From the NCBI GenBank assembly GCA_947447095.1, contig CANFIL010000019.1:1-14821 (forward strand): a stretch of 14,821 nt of DNA, written 5' to 3'. The stretch's first letter is position 1; each line of letters starts with the position of its first letter. The notes under the pieces were generated by a model. That model was not told the DNA's origin, did not search any database, and worked only from the letters and a program-made list of their open reading frames with translations. Below are positions 1-6,897 of this stretch, piece by piece. Both the position numbers and the translations under genes were made by a program. Source of the DNA: Actinomycetota bacterium (GTDB lineage Bacteria; Actinomycetota; Actinomycetes; S36-B12; UBA5976).

Positions 1-332
1 AGGCAGTATGCAGTTTCGTTAAAGAACGGCGATAGGTAGTCCATGCGCGTTACGTAAGTAACGCCCTGTGTCCACGAACGGTATTCCATGTTCTTTTCGA
101 TGCCGGTGTGAAGGTAGCCGATGCCTGCACGAGCTTCAGTGACAGTTTCGCCTTCGAGTTCAAGGATCAGACGAAGTACACCGTGTGTCGATGGGTGCTG
201 TGGACCCATGTTCACTGTGATGCGCTCTTGCTCGCCTTCGGCAAGACCTGGGATGGTGTCCCAGTCTTGACCTTGCACGGTGTACACGCGACCAGTTGTG
301 GTCTCGTATGTATCTGCGTATGTATCAGTCAT
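1..332 (-). CDS. nuoD: NADH-quinone oxidoreductase subunit D, N-terminal part (runs off left edge)
   Basis: This is the first 110 codons of the 49-kDa-type subunit of complex I, a peripheral-arm protein that lines the quinone-binding cavity. Reading the minus strand from base 332 gives MTDTYADTYETTTGRVYTV, then the family hallmarks NMGPQHPSTHGVLRL, GYLHTGIEKNMEYR and TYVTRMDYLSPFFNE. The HPSTHG loop contributes to the quinone pocket in known structures. The ATG shares its A with the nuoC stop codon (TAATG), and a strong Shine-Dalgarno (GGAGGT, 343-348) lies 10 bases upstream, so translational coupling to nuoC is likely. The rest of the gene (about 300 more residues in this family) and probably nuoE-N lie beyond the window. 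Identity is certain; only the extent is limited by the edge. Confidence 0.95.
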   Translation of the reverse strand, partial: MTDTYADTYETTTGRVYTVQGQDWDTIPGLAEGEQERITVNMGPQHPSTHGVLRLILELEGETVTEARAGIGYLHTGIEKNMEYRSWTQGVTYVTRMDYLSPFFNETAYC

Positions 333-1027
333 TAGTTGTATGACCTCCGCTCATCAGGAGCAGGGACAGTTGCACCCTTGTATTCGACTGGGATGCCGCC
401 GAGTGGGTAGTCCTTGCGCTGTGGGTGACCCTGCCAATCGTCTGGCATCAAGATACGGGTCAAGTGTGGGTGACCTTCGAAATCAATTCCGAAGAAATCG
501 AATGTTTCGCGTTCGTGCCAATCGTTTGTTGGGTAGACCGAAACGATTGATGGAACACGCGCATCTGAATCTGGAACGGATACTTCAACGCGAATGACGC
601 GATTGTGCGTGATTGAACGGAAGTGGTACACCGCATGTAACTCTTTGCCCGCGTGATTCGGGTAGTGCACGCCGCTTACGCCAAGGCACATTTCGAAACG
701 AAGGCCTGGTTCGTCGCGAAGCGTACGAACGAACGCAAGTAGTTCGTCGCGGTTTACGTGGAAAGTAATTTCGCCATCAGCAACGACAACTTTTTCAACA
801 GCCTTCTCAGGTGTTGTGCCAAAGTCAACGAGCGCAGATTGGAGTTCATCAGCAACGATGTCGAAGTAGCCACCGTAAGGACGTTGCGAAGCTGCAGGAA
901 TTGGAACAATGCTTACGAGGCCACCGAAGCCTGATGTGTCACCAGAACCTGAAGAGCCGAACATACCTTCGCGAACAGTTGTAACCTCAAGCAGCGGAGC
1001 GCCCGCAGGAACTACGTCTTCGCTCAT
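332..1027 (-). CDS. nuoC: NADH-quinone oxidoreductase subunit C
   Basis: This 231-residue protein is the 30-kDa-type subunit of the peripheral arm of complex I, a non-cofactor subunit that packs against NuoB and NuoD. The signature block at residues 170-209 is complete: WHERETFDFFGIDFEGHP, then RILMPDDW and GHPQRKDYPLG. The N-terminal region contains GMFGSSGSGDTSGFGGLV, an insert I associate with actinobacterial NuoC and the best single lineage hint in the window. The start overlaps the nuoB stop as ATGA, with a purine-rich AAGGGA about 8 bases upstream inside nuoB. The stop overlaps the nuoD start by one base. It is not fused to NuoD, unlike in E. coli. Confidence 0.97.
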   Translation of the reverse strand: MSEDVVPAGAPLLEVTTVREGMFGSSGSGDTSGFGGLVSIVPIPAASQRPYGGYFDIVADELQSALVDFGTTPEKAVEKVVVADGEITFHVNRDELLAFVRTLRDEPGLRFEMCLGVSGVHYPNHAGKELHAVYHFRSITHNRVIRVEVSVPDSDARVPSIVSVYPTNDWHERETFDFFGIDFEGHPHLTRILMPDDWQGHPQRKDYPLGGIPVEYKGATVPAPDERRSYN

Positions 1028-1578
1028 CGCATGAGTCCCTTCTGTGCATGAGTTGGAACTGCAGCGAGTGCTTCTTGTTCAAGCTGGAAAATTTCGCGCT
1101 TACGATTTGAACCCAAAGGCGTTTCGTCGATCTTGTCGTGCAACTTCAACAGCGCATCGATCAACATCTCTGGACGTGGTGGGCAACCTGGAAGGTAAAT
1201 GTCGACCGGCACGATGTGATCGACACCTTGCACAACTGCATAGTTGTTGAACATGCCGCCGGAAGATGCACATGCACCCATCGCGAGCACCCACTTTGGG
1301 CCAGGCATTTGGTCGTAAATCTGACGAACAACAGGAGCCATCTTTTGGCTAACGCGTCCAGCAACAATCATCAGGTCCGCCTGACGTGGTGAAGCGCGGA
1401 ACACTTCCATGCCAAAGCGTGCAAGGTCGTAACGACCGGCACCTGATGCCATCATTTCAATTGCACAGCAGGCAAGACCGAACGTGGCTGGCCATAGTGA
1501 GTTCTTACGCGCATAACCTGCAAGACCTTCAACTGTTGTCAGTAGAACGCCACTCGGAAGTTTTTCTTCAAGACCCAT
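1024..1578 (-). CDS. nuoB: NADH-quinone oxidoreductase subunit B
   Basis: This 184-residue protein is the PSST-type subunit that carries the terminal [4Fe-4S] cluster N2, which passes electrons to quinone. All four expected cysteines are visible: the adjacent pair C37-C38 in GLACCAIEMM, C103 in AMGACASSGGMF, and C132 in YLPGCPPRPE. The conserved block FNNYAVVQGVDHIVPVDIY lies between the last two. The length is normal for actinobacteria. The ATG at 1578 has an AGGA Shine-Dalgarno 8 bases upstream in the 18-base nuoA-nuoB gap. The stop overlaps the nuoC start by four bases (ATGA), so the two are probably translationally coupled. Confidence 0.97.
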   Translation of the reverse strand: MGLEEKLPSGVLLTTVEGLAGYARKNSLWPATFGLACCAIEMMASGAGRYDLARFGMEVFRASPRQADLMIVAGRVSQKMAPVVRQIYDQMPGPKWVLAMGACASSGGMFNNYAVVQGVDHIVPVDIYLPGCPPRPEMLIDALLKLHDKIDETPLGSNRKREIFQLEQEALAAVPTHAQKGLMR

Positions 1579-1596
1579 TTTGTTGTTCCTAAATCC

Positions 1597-1965
1597 TTAG
1601 TCCCACTCAAGTCCACCGCGACGCCACACGAATGCGTACGCTGCGAAGACGGTCAACACAAAAATAATCATTTCGACAAGTCCGAAAAGGCCAAGCGAAT
1701 CGAATGTCACGGCCCATGGGTACATGAAAACAATTTCAATATCGAAAACAATGAAGAGCATCGCGGTGAGGTAATACTTCACTGGGAAGCGTCCACCTTC
1801 AGTTGGATGCGGAGTTGGCTGAATACCGCACTCGTATGCTTCGGACTTAGCTCGGTTGTAGCGCTTTGGTCCGGTGATGGAAGCAATCGCAACAGAGAAA
1901 GCTGCGAAACCAAAAGCAAGTAATCCTAAGAAAAGGATCGGGAAGTAAACGTGCCCCTGACCCAT
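1597..1965 (-). CDS. nuoA: NADH-quinone oxidoreductase subunit A
   Basis: This 122-residue integral membrane subunit of complex I sits at the junction between the peripheral and membrane arms. Three hydrophobic helices are visible at about residues 7-30, 64-84 and 92-114. The loop between the first two contains the conserved YECG (44-47), and the second helix carries FDIE (74-77) with the buried acids D75 and E77. These residues belong to the region coupling quinone chemistry to proton movement in this family. It is the first gene of the nuo operon. The ATG has a strong Shine-Dalgarno (GAGAGGTGG, about 8 bases upstream), and the preceding 228 bases hold the probable operon control region. Confidence 0.97.
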   Translation of the reverse strand: MGQGHVYFPILFLGLLAFGFAAFSVAIASITGPKRYNRAKSEAYECGIQPTPHPTEGGRFPVKYYLTAMLFIVFDIEIVFMYPWAVTFDSLGLFGLVEMIIFVLTVFAAYAFVWRRGGLEWD

Positions 1966-2110
1966 CGTGTTGCCACCTCTCGGTAGCCAGTTGTACCCGC
2001 CAAGATTTGGCGAACTTCACCGGCAAAATTCTGCATTTTTTGCGCTAGATCGGCGTTGATCCGCACAACAATCCTAGAGCCCAAAACCTCTTGCAAAATC
2101 AGGGCTTTGT

Positions 2111-2136
2111 GCATTTGTGAAAGTTTTCACTAATGC
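2111..2136. promoter_or_regulatory. Probable Rex operator upstream of nuoA
   Basis: This is a 26-base dyad. The arms GCATT/AATGC and GTGAAA/TTTCAC flank a GT centre, so 11 of 12 positions pair and one T:T mismatches. The core at 2115-2132 reads TTGTGAA, four bases, TTCACTA, against the published Rex operator TTGTGAA-N4-TTCACAA, one difference. Rex represses respiratory genes, including nuo, in Streptomyces until NADH rises. The same core also fits the CRP/GlxR pattern TGTGA-N6-TCACA with one mismatch, so a cAMP-receptor-type regulator is the alternative. The inner AA/TT pairs and the target operon favour Rex. The site ends about 146 bases before the nuoA start. Confidence 0.68.
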
Positions 2137-2143
2137 AATTGGA

Positions 2144-2149
2144 AGTCTA
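2144..2149 (-). promoter_or_regulatory. Candidate -10 box for the nuo operon
   Basis: The minus strand reads TAGACT, a good actinobacterial TANNNT -10 element, identical to the -10 box proposed for the gene at 2930-4303. Transcription would start near 2137, so the Rex-like dyad at 2111-2136 would lie at about +1 to +26, where a bound repressor would block the polymerase. No good -35 is visible 16-18 bases upstream. A second TANNNT box, TAGGAT at 2071-2076, is an alternative. A leader of about 170 bases would result from the first choice. Confidence 0.35.
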
Positions 2150-2193
2150 CTTAGCCCCATCCCGAGTTGCTGAATCCGGGCTCGCTGATGTGG

Positions 2194-2892
2194 CTACTTT
2201 TCCACCTTGATGGCTCGATGAAGGGCAACAATTCCACCTGTGAGGTCGCGCCACTCGCAATCGACCCATCCGGCTTGCTGAATCAGGCCCGAAAGTGCCT
2301 CCTGATCAGGCCATTCGCGGATTGAGTCGGCCAAATACACATAGGCTTCGGGGTCGCTGGACACCTTGGTGGCTACTGCAGGCAGCGCCTTCATCAGATA
2401 TTCCATGTAAACCTTGCGAAATGGTGCCCAGGTTGGGTGGCTAAACTCGCAAATCACCATACGGCCACCGGGTTTTGTCACCCGATAGAGCTCGGTGAGG
2501 GCTTTGACGGTGTCATGCACGTTTCGCAGCCCAAATGACATGGTCACAGCATCAAATTCGTTGTCTTTAAAGGGTAAATTGAGTGCGTCCCCTTGCACAA
2601 AGGTCAAATGTGGATAGCGCTTTTTGCCTACTTCGATCATTCCTGGACTGAAATCGCAAGCGACGGCATCCGCGCCAAGTTCATAAAACGGTTGTGTGCT
2701 GGTGCCAGTACCGGCGGCTAGGTCCAGAATCCGCTCGCCTTGCTTTGGGTCAATGGCAGCGACAACAGCTTTGCGCCAGGATCGAGTGCGTCCAAGGGCC
2801 AGCACATCATTGGTGATGTCGTACTTGGCTGCCACCTTGTCGAACATGGCGGCAACCTCTTCGGGCTGCTTATTGAGGTCAGGTCGAGTCAC
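2194..2892 (-). CDS. menG: Demethylmenaquinone methyltransferase (UbiE/MenG family)
   Basis: This 232-residue cytoplasmic enzyme makes the last step of menaquinone synthesis, methylating demethylmenaquinone with S-adenosylmethionine. The UbiE/COQ5 signature YDITND is at residues 24-29. The SAM-binding motif LDLAAGTGT is at 56-64, the acidic residue after strand 2 is D80, GDALNLPF is at 101-108, SFGLRNV at 119-125 and RVTKPGG at 137-143. A GTG start at 2892 gives MTRPDLNKQPEEVAAMF, which matches the usual actinobacterial MenG N terminus; the Shine-Dalgarno is poor. The family also covers ubiquinone methylation, but menF, menD and menC in the same window settle the substrate. It lies 37 bases downstream of a membrane protein gene and just before nuo on the same strand. 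Confidence 0.93.
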   Translation of the reverse strand: MTRPDLNKQPEEVAAMFDKVAAKYDITNDVLALGRTRSWRKAVVAAIDPKQGERILDLAAGTGTSTQPFYELGADAVACDFSPGMIEVGKKRYPHLTFVQGDALNLPFKDNEFDAVTMSFGLRNVHDTVKALTELYRVTKPGGRMVICEFSHPTWAPFRKVYMEYLMKALPAVATKVSSDPEAYVYLADSIREWPDQEALSGLIQQAGWVDCEWRDLTGGIVALHRAIKVEK

Positions 2893-2929
2893 ATCCCCAG
2901 TCTGCCACTCATTTCGCCGCGCAGCATCA

Positions 2930-4303
2930 TTAGGTAACGAGGCGCAAACGATCTAAAACTGATTCCCAGATGTCAATTACCTTCAATAACGACTGTTCGA
3001 CATTGTCGGACGTTGGATTTTCGATAACAGTGCGCAGCAACACTGTTGCCGCAGTTGGCGTGCGACTGATATTTCCAACGAACATTGATTTCCAAGTTGA
3101 TTCTTCAAGTGCCATTGTTGAGCGAATCTCTGCGACGGCGTGTTCAATTTCTTGATTTCGAAATTCAACTGCGCGAGCATAATCAGCTCGTTGTTCTATA
3201 AAACTTTGCGTGAACGCCATGATGTTCATGAGTACAACACTGGTTACTGCCGAAATCAATGGTAGCGCAACGGGCAAAGTAATTACGTAATCTCCACGTG
3301 AAACCATGAGTGCCCACCAACTACTCGCAAGCAAAACGACGATTTCAAAAATAAGGACCCGTGCGTATCGCCGCCACGATGCGATCTTGGGCAGTACGCC
3401 TGCCCGAAACGTCCACAAAATCGCGAACAACACGAATCCGATGCCAAGGGACGAGAGCAACGGATTGCCTTCTGGGTCGTAATCGGTGGCGTAAGTAATT
3501 GCAAAAAAGAATCCAGTGACAGAGACAAACAACGGCGAAACTCCGCGTGACGAAGTCACCCGGTCCACAACATTTGAAAATGAAAAGGGCGCAGGAATAG
3601 CGGATATCGACGTGAGTTGGCTTTGCGAATTTTGTGACATGGCTCGAACAGCTTGGCTGGCATGATGCACGGCACTTTGAAGCCGTTCAACGATTGAGCT
3701 GTGGTGACGCAAGAGATGGGAGTCAGAATCAATCGAGTCGAGCAACTGGCGGGCACTCGAAATTTCCAAAGATAGTTCTCGTTCACCATAAGAACGATGC
3801 TCGGTATAGAGATCAGTTAGCTCTCCAAGTTCTTTGGATAAAGCCTCTCCACGCGCCATTAACTCAGCAAGATGCATGGCAGACCGCTCGCGCATATTCA
3901 TCACCCAAGCGGACCCGATAAATCCTGGGAGATTCATCAGAAGATTTGAACGAAAACGCCAACTCAAGAGATCATCAGTAACAGCATCCGCACGCCACAA
4001 AAGTTTTTCAGCTACGTATGCGCGCGCAAAGCAATACACGGCATAGCCGACAACAATAAGTAATGCTTGGAGCGAAAAACGTGAAATTCGAAGTTGCACT
4101 AACCCACACAATGCATAGACAAACAATGCACACACTTGAGCAAAAATGAAGATAGCTAGGAACTGAGCCAGATTTGCATTGGTCTGATTCGCATACAAAA
4201 TGACCGTGCCCATTGTCGAAATGAATGACAACGTTGCGGCGCCTTGCCAGGTATAGGTGCGCGGACCTATCAGGCTGCGAATAAACGATGTGAGTGTGCG
4301 CAC
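2930..4303 (-). CDS. Unrecognised eight-helix membrane protein with coiled cytoplasmic regions
   Basis: I do not recognise this 457-residue protein. It appears to be two similar halves. Helices at about 21-39, 46-70, 78-98 and 120-137 are followed by a soluble helical stretch of about 110 residues. Helices at about 257-274, 281-299, 316-334 and 340-363 are followed by a second soluble stretch of about 90 residues. Each soluble part starts as an Ala/Glu/Arg-rich coiled coil, then has a shorter helix (LEISSARQLLDSI at 179-191; GNISRTPTAATVLLRTVIE at 410-428). The second resembles the dimerisation helix of histidine kinases, but it has no phospho-acceptor His and no ATPase domain follows. A signalling or scaffold role is conceivable but unproven. 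The start is GTG, probably leaderless. It reads toward menG with a 37-base gap. Confidence 0.85.
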   Translation of the reverse strand: MRTLTSFIRSLIGPRTYTWQGAATLSFISTMGTVILYANQTNANLAQFLAIFIFAQVCALFVYALCGLVQLRISRFSLQALLIVVGYAVYCFARAYVAEKLLWRADAVTDDLLSWRFRSNLLMNLPGFIGSAWVMNMRERSAMHLAELMARGEALSKELGELTDLYTEHRSYGERELSLEISSARQLLDSIDSDSHLLRHHSSIVERLQSAVHHASQAVRAMSQNSQSQLTSISAIPAPFSFSNVVDRVTSSRGVSPLFVSVTGFFFAITYATDYDPEGNPLLSSLGIGFVLFAILWTFRAGVLPKIASWRRYARVLIFEIVVLLASSWWALMVSRGDYVITLPVALPLISAVTSVVLMNIMAFTQSFIEQRADYARAVEFRNQEIEHAVAEIRSTMALEESTWKSMFVGNISRTPTAATVLLRTVIENPTSDNVEQSLLKVIDIWESVLDRLRLVT

Positions 4304-4310
4304 AAAGTTG

Positions 4311-4340
4311 AGTCTACGAAGCCTTTCAAGAGTTCGTCAC
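4311..4340 (-). promoter_or_regulatory. Promoter of the membrane protein gene, probably leaderless
   Basis: On the minus strand the -35 candidate GTGACG (4335-4340) is followed by an 18-base spacer and the -10 TAGACT (4311-4316). Seven bases then lead to the GTG start codon at 4303. Transcription would begin at or within a base or two of the start codon, and no Shine-Dalgarno is present. Confidence 0.55.
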
Positions 4341-4364
4341 CACTCACAAATGTTGAACTCGGTC

Positions 4365-4376
4365 TAGGCTTAGGGT
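4365..4376 (+). promoter_or_regulatory. Candidate -10 boxes of menF, probably leaderless
   Basis: Two back-to-back TANNNT hexamers, TAGGCT (4365-4370) and TAGGGT (4371-4376), end 9 and 3 bases before the menF ATG at 4380. The first would place the transcription start about 3 bases before the ATG. There is no Shine-Dalgarno at usable spacing and no clear -35. The region is only 76 bases long and also holds the divergent promoter of the minus-strand membrane protein. Confidence 0.45.
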
Positions 4377-4379
4377 GCT

Positions 4380-5642
4380 ATGTCAATTGCTTTGGTTCCT
4401 GCTCAGGCGCACTATGTGGTGCGCTCTGTAGCCGTTGTTGATACGCCAAATTTGCTCTCACTGTTGGACAGTTCGGGAGGGCTTTCTTGGGTGACCGGAG
4501 CTGCAGATGACCAACATGGAATTGTGGCATGGGGCGAAATTGATCGCATTGAACTCGATGGCGCGGAGCGAGTAAGTCGCGCTCAACGGTGGTGGTCCCA
4601 ATGGACGTCGCAAGCAACTGGTGACGAAGCCATTGCATTTGCGTCATTTGCATTTGCCACCGGTCCTGCAAAGTCAGTCGTGATCATCCCGGAAGTCCTT
4701 GTTCGTCGCGACGCTACCGGAACGTCGGTGACTGCAATTGGCACGCACGAGTCAATTGATGGTCTTATCGACAGTGCAGTTGCACGAATTGCTCGACCTC
4801 ACGAACTCCCTGCTCAACAAGTCACTGTTTCGTATTCCGATGGAACACGAACAATTGAAGAGTGGCAGTCGTCGGTTGATGAAGCCATTAATCGAATCAA
4901 CTCAGGCGAGCTCGACAAAGTCGTTCTCGCGCGCGACATCGTTGCGAAGCTGAGTGAACCATTAAACGTGGCTGCGCTTCTGAGTCGACTTAATGCACGC
5001 TTTCCGGAGTGCTGGACATTTTCTGTTGATGGTCTTGTTGGAGCGACACCTGAATTACTTATTCGCCGTCAAGGAGAACGGGTTACTAGTCGCGTATTGG
5101 CTGGAACGGTTCGACGAAGCAGCGACCACGACCGCGATGGAGCGTTGGCCGCAGCATTGCTCGGCTCAGATAAAGACCAAGAAGAACATTCGTATGCAGT
5201 TCAGTCTGTTGCTGCAGCATTGGCAAACCACTGCACCGATATGGATGTTCCGGAAGAACCTTTCATTCTTCGTCTTGCAAACGTGCAACATTTAGCAACT
5301 GATGTCACGGGCGAACTTGCCGATGCGACACCGGCACTGGCTCTGGCCGCTTCGCTTCATCCCACTGCAGCCGTATGTGGAACTCCAACCGAGCGAGCCA
5401 AACAGGTCATTAAAGAAATCGAAGGCATGGATCGTGGTCGCTATTCCGGCCCAGTCGGATGGTTTGATAGTCACGGCGACGGAGAGTTTGGCATTGCACT
5501 GCGTTGTGCACAGATTGAAAACAGCGATGCAACCACACTTCGTCTTTACGCAGGTTGCGGAATTGTTGCTGGCTCGACAAGTGAATCTGAAGTTGCTGAA
5601 TCAAACGCCAAATTTGGCGCAATGCGCGACGCCTTGATCTAG
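4380..5642 (+). CDS. menF: Isochorismate synthase, menaquinone pathway
   Basis: This 420-residue cytoplasmic, Mg-dependent enzyme converts chorismate to isochorismate, the committed step to menaquinone. The C-terminal chorismate-binding domain is complete. The general-base lysine is K180 in ELDKVVLAR. LAGTVRR is at 240-246, the acidic SDKDQEEH at 263-270, HPTAAVCGTP at 327-336, FDSHGDGEFGIALR at 362-375 and AGCGIVAGS at 391-399. The N-terminal third is the usual divergent part. EntC/DhbC of siderophore pathways share these motifs; the surrounding men genes make MenF the best call. It is transcribed alone, away from the other men genes, and its stop lies 5 bases from the stop of the convergent P450 gene with no terminator visible between them. 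Confidence 0.93.
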   Translation: MSIALVPAQAHYVVRSVAVVDTPNLLSLLDSSGGLSWVTGAADDQHGIVAWGEIDRIELDGAERVSRAQRWWSQWTSQATGDEAIAFASFAFATGPAKSVVIIPEVLVRRDATGTSVTAIGTHESIDGLIDSAVARIARPHELPAQQVTVSYSDGTRTIEEWQSSVDEAINRINSGELDKVVLARDIVAKLSEPLNVAALLSRLNARFPECWTFSVDGLVGATPELLIRRQGERVTSRVLAGTVRRSSDHDRDGALAAALLGSDKDQEEHSYAVQSVAAALANHCTDMDVPEEPFILRLANVQHLATDVTGELADATPALALAASLHPTAAVCGTPTERAKQVIKEIEGMDRGRYSGPVGWFDSHGDGEFGIALRCAQIENSDATTLRLYAGCGIVAGSTSESEVAESNAKFGAMRDALI

Positions 5643-5647
5643 AACCG

Positions 5648-6847
5648 TTAGGCAGTTGCAGGGATCGTTTCCCAACCACGCAACACAAAAGTTGGGCGTT
5701 GCACTGGGTCACCGGCTAAAGCAAGGTTCGGAAAGCGTTCAAACAGCATCGGCAAAGATGTCTGCATTTCCAAGCGAGCAAGTGGGGCACCAATACAGAA
5801 GTGAATTCCTGCGCCAAAAGCAATGTGCGGGTTGGATTCGCGCGTGATGTCGAAAGTATCAACGTTTTCGAACACTGATCCATCGCGGTTTGCTGAACCC
5901 AGGAGGGCACCGGCTTTTTGCCCCGCCTTGACTGTTACGGATCCGATCTGAGTATCCGCTGTGGCCGTGCGATCAAAGAAGTGAAGAGGTGAATCAAACC
6001 GCATGAACTCTTCGAGCGCTGTAGCGGAATAGGTGCGGGGATCATTCGCTAAAAGTTCTAACTGATCTGGATTACGAAATAACGCAACCATTCCGTTTCC
6101 AAAACCATTAACTGATGCTTCATGCCCGGCGTTGAGTAACAGCACACACATAGCGATTAGTTCATGCTCGTTGAGCTTCTCGCCTTGTTCTTCAACTTCA
6201 ACCAACGCAGTGATGAGATCGTTTTGTGGATTGATCTTGCGTTCAGCTGCCAGACCTGAAATGTAATTAACAAAGTCACTACCGGATTGTTGCGCCTGTA
6301 GTTCCTGTTCGCGGGTACGGCCAAATTCATACATCTTGACGATGTCTTGCGACCAACGACGAAGGTCTTCGGCCATGTCGCGCGGAACGCCTAACAAGTC
6401 AGCAATAACGAGGACAGGTAGCGGTTCGGCATAGTCAGCCAAAATGTCGAAGTGGCCGTGTGTCGCCAACTTGGTTTGCGCTTCGTCAAGGAGCTGCTCA
6501 CACAGTTGCGTGATGTTGGGTTGAAGCGCATTGATACGACCTGGAGTGAACGCCTTCTGCACGAGTGAACGCAGTCGAGTATGTTTTGGCGGTTCACTAT
6601 CAAGAATTGAATCTGAATGAAGCCAGTTGAAAATATCCCATTCACTTTGTGGCTCAAGTGGGTTGTAAATACGGCCCATCGTTTTTGCTCGTAGCACCGC
6701 ATTCGCAGTTGCATGAGTTGGCGCAAGCCATAAGTTGAGTCGATCGCTCCACACCATCTCGCCAGATTCGCGAAGTTGGGTATAGATCGGGTACGGGTTT
6801 GCCACCGCAGCAGGATCTTGCATATCGAGAATGTCAGCAACGCTCAT
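5648..6847 (-). CDS. Cytochrome P450, soluble bacterial class
   Basis: This 399-residue heme monooxygenase has the usual length for soluble bacterial P450s, with no membrane anchor. The heme loop FGAGIHFCIGAPLARLE carries the axial thiolate C351. The ExxR pair is E280-R283 (EEFMR), and SEPPKHTRLR at 84-93 is the usual C-helix region. In the I helix the motif reads AGHEAS (240-245). The acid E243 is present, but the neighbouring alcohol that normally helps protonate bound oxygen is Ala244, followed by Ser245. The substrate cannot be told from sequence, and no ferredoxin or reductase gene is in the window. It lies 50 bases downstream of a small membrane protein gene, with a palindrome in the gap. 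The Shine-Dalgarno is weak. Confidence 0.95.
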   Translation of the reverse strand: MSVADILDMQDPAAVANPYPIYTQLRESGEMVWSDRLNLWLAPTHATANAVLRAKTMGRIYNPLEPQSEWDIFNWLHSDSILDSEPPKHTRLRSLVQKAFTPGRINALQPNITQLCEQLLDEAQTKLATHGHFDILADYAEPLPVLVIADLLGVPRDMAEDLRRWSQDIVKMYEFGRTREQELQAQQSGSDFVNYISGLAAERKINPQNDLITALVEVEEQGEKLNEHELIAMCVLLLNAGHEASVNGFGNGMVALFRNPDQLELLANDPRTYSATALEEFMRFDSPLHFFDRTATADTQIGSVTVKAGQKAGALLGSANRDGSVFENVDTFDITRESNPHIAFGAGIHFCIGAPLARLEMQTSLPMLFERFPNLALAGDPVQRPTFVLRGWETIPATA

Positions 6848-6870
6848 AGGTTTATTGAACTACTCAATTA

Positions 6871-6889
6871 CCAGTACGTCTCGTACTGG
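6871..6889. promoter_or_regulatory. Perfect palindrome in front of the P450 gene, probable operator
   Basis: CCAGTACG, three bases TCT, then CGTACTGG form perfect 8-base arms with a 3-base centre, located 23 bases before the P450 start codon and 8 bases after the upstream gene's stop. The stem is not followed by a T run on either strand, which argues against an intrinsic terminator. Size and symmetry suit a TetR-family operator. The half-site CAGTAC/GTACTG recalls the reported AcnR site of Corynebacterium, but the spacing differs. No regulator gene is in the window. Confidence 0.5.
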
Positions 6890-6897
6890 GGTGTGAA

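Noticed and set aside
2071..2098. TAGGAT box with TTTTGC or TTGCAA upstream as the nuo promoter
   Set aside because: The -35 match is poor or the spacing (14) too short, and TAGACT at 2144-2149 fits better with the operator. Kept only as an alternative.
1926..2114. A 62-codon open frame upstream of nuoA, as a possible leader peptide
   Set aside because: It overlaps the nuoA start out of frame, has no ribosome site that I can see, and the region is better explained as a regulatory leader.
2153..2182. Possible hairpin after menG (AGCCC/GGGCT or CCCG/CGGG arms) as a terminator
   Set aside because: The stem is only four to five pairs with a long loop, and no T run follows on the minus strand.
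6391..6840. A 149-codon open frame on the minus strand within the P450 gene
   Set aside because: It is an alternate frame of a gene with intact heme, ExxR and I-helix motifs; its translation is Cys/Arg/Ser-rich and unlike a protein.
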